Of a stretch of DNA of 8,741 nucleotides, positions 5,911-8,741 are shown piece by piece. Source of the stretch: Nitrospirota bacterium (GTDB lineage: Bacteria > Nitrospirota > CAKKRA01 > 9FT-COMBO-42-15); NCBI GenBank assembly GCA_016214425.1, contig JACRON010000165.1, positions 1-8,741 on the forward strand. Reading direction: 5' to 3'. Made by a program: the position numbers and the translations under genes. Numbering within the stretch: position 1 is the stretch's first letter; each line of letters begins with the position of its first letter. The notes beneath the pieces were generated by a model, which did not search any database, was not told where the DNA came from, and worked only from the letters and a program-made list of their open reading frames with translations.

Positions 5911-6160
5911 ACTTCTTAAACTTTCTCAAAAGGTGTTCTCTATGCGACTCACCATGGTTAGAAATACCGCTTGAAATAGCTCCTATAAGGTTTTTAACCT
6001 TTTCGTATGGCCTGACTTCTTCCTTACCCTGAAATTCGTCTAAAAACCTCTCTAAGGCCATTCTTACAATATCTGAGCGTTTAAGGTGGAGCCTTTTTGC
6101 AAGGATAGAAATCTCCTTATCAAGGTCATCAGATAATCTTACTGTCAACTGTGATTGCAT
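5903..6160 (-). CDS. vapB: Ribbon-helix-helix antitoxin (VapB-type)
   Basis: This 85-residue protein starts with QSQLTVRLSDDLDKEISILA, followed by LHLKRSDIVRMALERFLDEF, a CopG/MetJ-type ribbon-helix-helix domain that binds DNA as a dimer. The C-terminal tail (KVKNLIGAISSGISNHGESHREHLLRKF) matches the toxin-wrapping tail of antitoxins paired with PIN toxins. GGAGG (6174-6170) lies 9 bases before the ATG. The gene has its own strong promoter and leads the vapBC operon; autoregulation by the VapBC complex is the family norm and is inferred here. Confidence 0.9.
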   Translation of the reverse strand: MQSQLTVRLSDDLDKEISILAKRLHLKRSDIVRMALERFLDEFQGKEEVRPYEKVKNLIGAISSGISNHGESHREHLLRKFKKYA

Positions 6161-6199
6161 CTTTATAAACCTCCATATCTACTTTTATTATTGTTTTAC

Positions 6200-6228
6200 A
6201 TTGTAATGCAATGCACTGCTTTTGTCAA
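6200..6228 (-). promoter_or_regulatory. Sigma70 promoter of vapBC
   Basis: TTGACA (6228-6223), a 17-bp spacer and TACAAT (6205-6200) make a near-consensus promoter. Its -35 contains the ilvE stop codon (TGA, 6227-6225), so vapBC is transcribed independently although it follows ilvE directly. The spacer and -10 contain short inverted sequences (CATTG...CAATG) that could form an operator. The leader is about 33 bases. Confidence 0.8.
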
Positions 6229-7091
6229 TACTTTAACTCATGCCACATAACCAATTCCTTGAAACCCTTTATGAGTCTTCTGGTAATTGCCCCTATCCTA
6301 CCATCGCCAATTACCCTGCCATCTATTTTAATAACAGGAATAATCTCAGCGCCAGTGCCTGTTAAAAAGCATTCATCTGCACTATAAAGGTCATAACGGG
6401 TAAGAGATGTTTTATGGGTTTTTATTTTTAATGAGTTTGCCATCTCAATCACAGTACCCATGGTTATGCCGTCAAGTGCGCCCTGATTAGACGCAGGCGT
6501 AAGGAGCTCATCATTTCTTACTATAAAAATATTGTCCCCTGTGCATTCTGCCACAAAACCTTCCCTGTTAAGCATAACAGCCTCAAGGCAGTTAGCCTGC
6601 CTTGCCTCAATCTTTGCCATGATGTTATTTAAATAGTTTAAGGATTTTATGCGCGGGTCAAGGCAGTCTGATGGTATGCGCCTTGATGAGGCTGTGACTA
6701 TTTCTATACCATTTTTATAATATTTCTCAGGATAAACCTGAATATCAGCAACAATGATTATTATTGTCGCCCTCTTGCATGTGGAGGGGTCTATGCCCAG
6801 AAGCCCTTCTCCCCTCGTTGCCATAAGACGGATGTAACCGTTCTCTTTTTTATTTATTTTTACTGCATCCATCACTGCATTCTCCATCCCACCCTTTGTC
6901 ATGGGTATATCAAGGAGAATGGCCTTTGCGCTCTGATAGAGCCTTTCAATATGCTCCCTGAGCTTAAAGGCCTTTCCATTATAAATCCTTATGCCCTCAA
7001 AAACGCCGTCTCCATAAAGCAGTCCATGGTCAAAGACTGATATCTGTGCGTCTGCTTTGTCATAATATTTTCCATTAATAAAGATTTTCAT
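6225..7091 (-). CDS. ilvE: Branched-chain amino acid aminotransferase (class IV PLP enzyme)
   Basis: This 288-residue cytoplasmic PLP enzyme carries out the last step of leucine, isoleucine and valine synthesis, transferring an amino group between glutamate and the branched-chain 2-oxo acids. Fold-type IV signatures are plain: FDHGLLYGDGVFEGIR (20-35), R50 in LREHIERL, the Schiff-base lysine K149 in RIKSLNYLNN, E182 in FVAECTGDNIFIV, and the phosphate-binding GALDGITMG (204-212) and TGTGAEI (244-250). Length is normal. GAGGAG (7102-7097) lies 5 bases before the ATG, which overlaps the TrmB-type regulator's stop as ATGA (4 bases), so the two are one coupled operon. D-amino-acid transaminase and 4-amino-4-deoxychorismate lyase share the fold, but the length and motifs favour IlvE. 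Confidence 0.92.
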   Translation of the reverse strand: MKIFINGKYYDKADAQISVFDHGLLYGDGVFEGIRIYNGKAFKLREHIERLYQSAKAILLDIPMTKGGMENAVMDAVKINKKENGYIRLMATRGEGLLGIDPSTCKRATIIIIVADIQVYPEKYYKNGIEIVTASSRRIPSDCLDPRIKSLNYLNNIMAKIEARQANCLEAVMLNREGFVAECTGDNIFIVRNDELLTPASNQGALDGITMGTVIEMANSLKIKTHKTSLTRYDLYSADECFLTGTGAEIIPVIKIDGRVIGDGRIGAITRRLIKGFKELVMWHELKY

Positions 7092-7894
7092 GCCATCTCC
7101 TCATCTTTGAATATATCCCTTAATTTTGCATATCTTTCGCCGAACCTCTTTATTAGTGTTTTGTCAAATCGTTCTACAATCTTCATTATATATATGTCGT
7201 GTTTTATATAATCCTCAGCAAGGGTTACAAACCCCGTGTTCATGCTCCATGCACCTTCAACCTTGTTGTCTTTAAATATGGTCCCCATCAAGACCTCTTT
7301 TGAATCAACAACAACTACAAGACCCCTTCCACCCTTTTCCTGATAAATGGTATCCTCAATGGGATGCTGGTATATCTGTCCGTGCTTTGAATCAGAATGG
7401 CCAAAATGGACAACCGCAACCCTTACCCTTCTTTTCAGAGCCCCTCTAATCCTGTCCTCAATAAGAGAGAACTCTTCTTTCCAGATTGAAATAAGAAGGG
7501 TCTTTGCAGCGCCATCAATCATACGCCTGACCTTATCCATGAGATAGTCGTATTCCGTAATATTCCATATATACGAAAGCTCTTTCTTGCCTTTGATATT
7601 TGAAAGCCCCTCTTTCAGAGAATCAATAATTATTTCGGTTTTATTTTTATGCTTGCTTAGAAATTCATCAGGCTCAATGGGCGCATAATGCCTTGTTTTT
7701 TCCTTTTCAATAACAGAGATAATGCCTTTTTCAACAAGCCTTTTTAAAACCTCATAGACCTTTGAGGTAGGAATGCCGGATGACTTCCCAATTTGATATG
7801 CAGTGGCAGGGCTCTCCCTGAGAAGCGAAAGATATGCCTTTGCCTCGTATTCTGAAAGACCGAGTTCCATGAGCTCCAAGATAATCGTTTTCAT
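7088..7894 (-). CDS. TrmB-family transcriptional regulator
   Basis: The 268-residue protein opens with the TrmB winged helix: MELGLSEYEAKAYLSLL (9-25), the HTH AYQIGKSSGIPTSKVYEVLKRLVEKGII (about 32-59) and the wing EKEKTRHYAPIEPDEFL. A short coiled region follows (about 79-103), then an effector domain with LLISIWKEEF and VVVVDSKEVLMGTIF, the PLD-like layout typical of these proteins. TrmB regulators are best known from archaea, where many sense sugars, but they are also present in bacteria. Its operon with ilvE suggests that it senses something tied to branched-chain or carbon metabolism; this is inference. A palindrome at its promoter suggests autoregulation. The ligand cannot be read from the sequence. 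Confidence 0.88.
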   Translation of the reverse strand: MKTIILELMELGLSEYEAKAYLSLLRESPATAYQIGKSSGIPTSKVYEVLKRLVEKGIISVIEKEKTRHYAPIEPDEFLSKHKNKTEIIIDSLKEGLSNIKGKKELSYIWNITEYDYLMDKVRRMIDGAAKTLLISIWKEEFSLIEDRIRGALKRRVRVAVVHFGHSDSKHGQIYQHPIEDTIYQEKGGRGLVVVVDSKEVLMGTIFKDNKVEGAWSMNTGFVTLAEDYIKHDIYIMKIVERFDKTLIKRFGERYAKLRDIFKDEEMA

Positions 7895-7900
7895 TATTAT

Positions 7901-7943
7901 CTACCTTGGTAGTTAATATAATCATATTAAAGACGACTGTCAA
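7901..7943 (-). promoter_or_regulatory. Promoter and operator of the trmB-ilvE operon
   Basis: TTGACA (7943-7938), a 17-bp spacer and TATATT (7920-7915) form a strong sigma70 promoter. Just downstream the palindrome CTACC-AA-GGTAG (7912-7901) covers the expected start point (about 7908) and ends 6 bases before the ATG at 7894. Its place over the start point is typical of a repressor site, and the adjacent TrmB-family gene is the obvious candidate. The leader is about 14 bases, with AAGG as a weak ribosome site. Confidence 0.75.
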
Positions 7944-7951
7944 GTAAAATG

Positions 7952-8105
7952 TTAATAAGATGAGAAAGTGATTATCTTCACCTTTTTTAGAGCTTTCAAG
8001 ATATCAGAGGGAATGTTGAATTTTTCAATAGAAATATCGCCGGCTGGGGCGGAATATGTCAAGAAATTCGGCAACCTTTTTATATGCAAACCTTGCAGTC
8101 CGCAT
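7952..8105 (-). other. Coding-like stretch after arsR, frame broken
   Basis: An ATG at 8105-8103, inside the end of the ArsR gene, opens a 26-codon frame (MRTARFAYKKVAEFLDIF...) stopping at 8025. In another frame a tail (AGDISIEKFNIPSDILKALK...) runs to a stop at 7954-7952. Joined by one frameshift near 8045 they would make a protein of about 48 residues that looks natural in composition. I recognise no family and see no ribosome site. It may be a decayed gene end or chance; the rest of the gap to the trmB promoter shows nothing else. Confidence 0.2.
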
Positions 8106-8439
8106 CACAATGATTCTTAACCTTCTTTAATCTTTTAAAATCCCCTTTGAAAGGTTCTGTGTCCTTTATGGCATTGTAAAAGGTCGTGGCGAGTCTCTTC
8201 TTAAGCAGGCCAAAGGGTTCGCCTGTATTTAGAGTGTAATAGCAATGAAGTTTATCCTTTCTTGTTTCTGCAACACCTGTCCTTCTTAAAAGCGCAAGGT
8301 GCCTTGAAATAGTTGACTGAGGAAGGCTGAGGACATCGGTAAGACAGTTGACACAGATGCGGGAATCCTTCAGAAGCAATATTACCCTGAGTCTGATCTC
8401 CTCTGAAAATGCAAATAGTATATCTTTTATATTGGCCAT
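8080..8439 (-). CDS. ArsR/SmtB-family metalloregulator, cysteine-rich
   Basis: From the ATG at 8439 this is a 119-residue winged-helix repressor. FAFSEEIRLRVILLLKDSRICVNCLTDVLSLPQSTISRHLALLRRTGV has the full ArsR HTH, with recognition helix QSTISRHL (41-48). C29 and C32 (ICVNCL) occupy the place of the metal-binding ELCVCDL motif of ArsR, and the C-terminus ends in a further cluster, C111, C115 and C118. Such proteins leave DNA when they bind As(III), Cd, Zn or similar ions. A longer frame starting at a TTG (8478) is rejected because that codon lies in the -35 box. The gene is divergent from nifH and shares its 226-bp intergenic region. No arsenic-resistance gene is beside it, so its target and metal are open. 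Confidence 0.88.
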   Translation of the reverse strand: MANIKDILFAFSEEIRLRVILLLKDSRICVNCLTDVLSLPQSTISRHLALLRRTGVAETRKDKLHCYYTLNTGEPFGLLKKRLATTFYNAIKDTEPFKGDFKRLKKVKNHCDADCKVCI

Positions 8440-8449
8440 TATATAAATT

Positions 8450-8478
8450 ACTATATTCACATATACGGATATAGTCAA
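8450..8478 (-). promoter_or_regulatory. arsR promoter with 26-bp imperfect palindrome
   Basis: TTGACT (8478-8473), a 17-bp spacer and TATAGT (8455-8450) give a sigma70 promoter whose start point (about 8443) is only about 4 bases before the ATG at 8439. An inverted repeat spans 8450-8475 (outer arms ACTATAT / ATATAGT, 10 of 13 pairs matching). It covers the -10, the spacer and half of the -35, the usual place for an ArsR-family operator that shuts off its own gene. Confidence 0.75.
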
Positions 8479-8494
8479 GAGAAAATATTAATGG

Positions 8495-8532
8495 AACAAT
8501 TTTGTAATAACTAACAATTTTGCAACAAATTG
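8495..8532. promoter_or_regulatory. Repeated sites upstream of nifH, possible activator or repressor sites
   Basis: aacaattttg[t/c]aa occurs at 8495-8507 and again at 8513-8525, an 18-bp period with one mismatch. The second copy forms part of the inverted repeat CAATTT-N6-AAATTG (8515-8532). The sites lie roughly 105-140 bp before the expected nifH start, the distance at which enhancer-binding activators of sigma54 promoters usually bind. The canonical NifA site TGT-N10-ACA was not found between 8480 and 8610. Confidence 0.4.
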
Positions 8533-8611
8533 AACATAAATGTAGCACATAAATTAAATGATGTTTAAGCAATCATGATGAATTTCTTTTAATATCAAGA
8601 GCTTTCAATAT

Positions 8612-8626
8612 TGGCACAGTTATTGC
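8612..8626 (+). promoter_or_regulatory. Sigma54 (RpoN) promoter of nifH
   Basis: TGGCAC-AGTTA-TTGC matches the -24/-12 consensus with the invariant GG and GC at the proper 10-bp spacing (GG 8613-8614, GC 8625-8626). Transcription should start near 8638, giving a leader of about 28 bases before the ATG. This is the standard promoter type for nif operons and needs an ATP-dependent enhancer-binding activator. Confidence 0.9.
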
Positions 8627-8665
8627 TTAATACTCAATATATCATAAAACAAAAGGAGGTCTTTT

Positions 8666-8741
8666 ATGAGGCAGATAGCAATCTATGGCAAGGGTGGTAT
8701 TGGAAAATCAACAACAACGCAGAACATTGTTGCTGGTCTTA
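8666..8741 (+). CDS. nifH: Nitrogenase iron protein, N-terminal part (cut by window edge)
   Basis: The 25 visible codons start MRQIAIYGKGGIGKSTTTQN, the first residues of NifH, with the P-loop GKGGIGKST (8-16) that binds MgATP. NifH is the dinitrogenase reductase: a homodimer with a [4Fe-4S] cluster that passes electrons to NifDK with ATP hydrolysis and also helps build the cofactors. The ideal ribosome site AGGAGG (8654-8659) lies 6 bases before the ATG, and a perfect sigma54 promoter stands upstream. CfbC/NflH proteins (nickel-sirohydrochlorin reductase) and BchL share this N-terminus closely; the sigma54 promoter favours true NifH. VnfH or AnfH of alternative nitrogenases cannot be excluded. 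The cysteines that hold the cluster are outside the window. Confidence 0.88.
   Translation, partial: MRQIAIYGKGGIGKSTTTQNIVAGL

Noticed and set aside
7965..7988. Possible terminator (AAAGTGA...TCACCTTT followed by a T-run on the plus strand)
   Set aside because: The stem has a mismatch or bulge, the T-run is on the plus strand, and no plus-strand gene ends there; on the minus strand no T-run follows.
8080..8478. Longer ArsR start at TTG 8478 (132 residues)
   Set aside because: The codon lies within the -35 box of the arsR promoter, and the extra 13 residues are unlike the family; the ATG at 8439 fits the family start.
8593..8605. IHF-like site (TATCAA-GAGC-TTT) just upstream of the sigma54 promoter
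   Set aside because: The last consensus base does not fit, the site lies only about 7 bases before the -24 element, and the region is AT-rich enough for chance matches.
1..8741. CRISPR array, tRNA or rRNA genes
   Set aside because: No regularly spaced repeats of the right length, and no tRNA cloverleaf or rRNA segments were recognised on either strand by eye.

Overview
The window is AT-rich bacterial DNA. It looks like an anaerobic, nitrogen-fixing bacterium: it has sigma70-type promoters (TTGAC[A/T], spacers of 17 or 18 bp), Shine-Dalgarno sites, a sigma54 promoter, and the start of a nitrogenase iron-protein gene. A Nitrospirota or deltaproteobacterial-type lineage would fit the mixture of genes, but this is a guess and no marker here fixes the taxon. 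Every gene except the nifH-like one is read leftward (minus strand).

Left edge (1-650): the 5' end of cinA overlaps the end of pgpA, a housekeeping lipid and DNA-metabolism pair behind its own promoter. Next comes an accessory block (about 660-6225). It begins with a RelE/HigB-type toxin and XRE antitoxin module whose promoter carries two palindromic operators, and two 46-bp direct repeats bracket this module. A 428-bp gene-free stretch follows, holding one of those repeats and a long perfect inverted repeat. Then comes a three-gene cluster that looks like cell-surface glycan assembly: a membrane protein with a carbohydrate-binding-like C-terminal domain, a GT-A/GT8-like glycosyltransferase and a GT4 glycosyltransferase. 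Upstream of it are decayed sequences: a frameshifted coding-like remnant and an AlbA_2/Schlafen-type gene reduced by a large internal deletion, with two copies of a 70-bp direct repeat around the latter. The block ends with a VapBC toxin-antitoxin pair.

Right part (6225-8741): a TrmB-family regulator and a branched-chain aminotransferase (ilvE) form a tightly coupled operon with a palindromic operator at the promoter. An ArsR/SmtB-type metalloregulator rich in cysteines follows, with a 26-bp imperfect palindrome over its promoter. Divergent from it, a canonical sigma54 promoter drives the nifH-like gene, which runs off the window end.

Points of most interest: repeat-bracketed toxin-antitoxin and pseudogene segments, several promoters that seem to place transcription starts at or next to the start codon, a lectin-like membrane protein tied to glycosyltransferases, and an ArsR-type regulator sharing the intergenic region of nifH, where a canonical NifA site could not be found.
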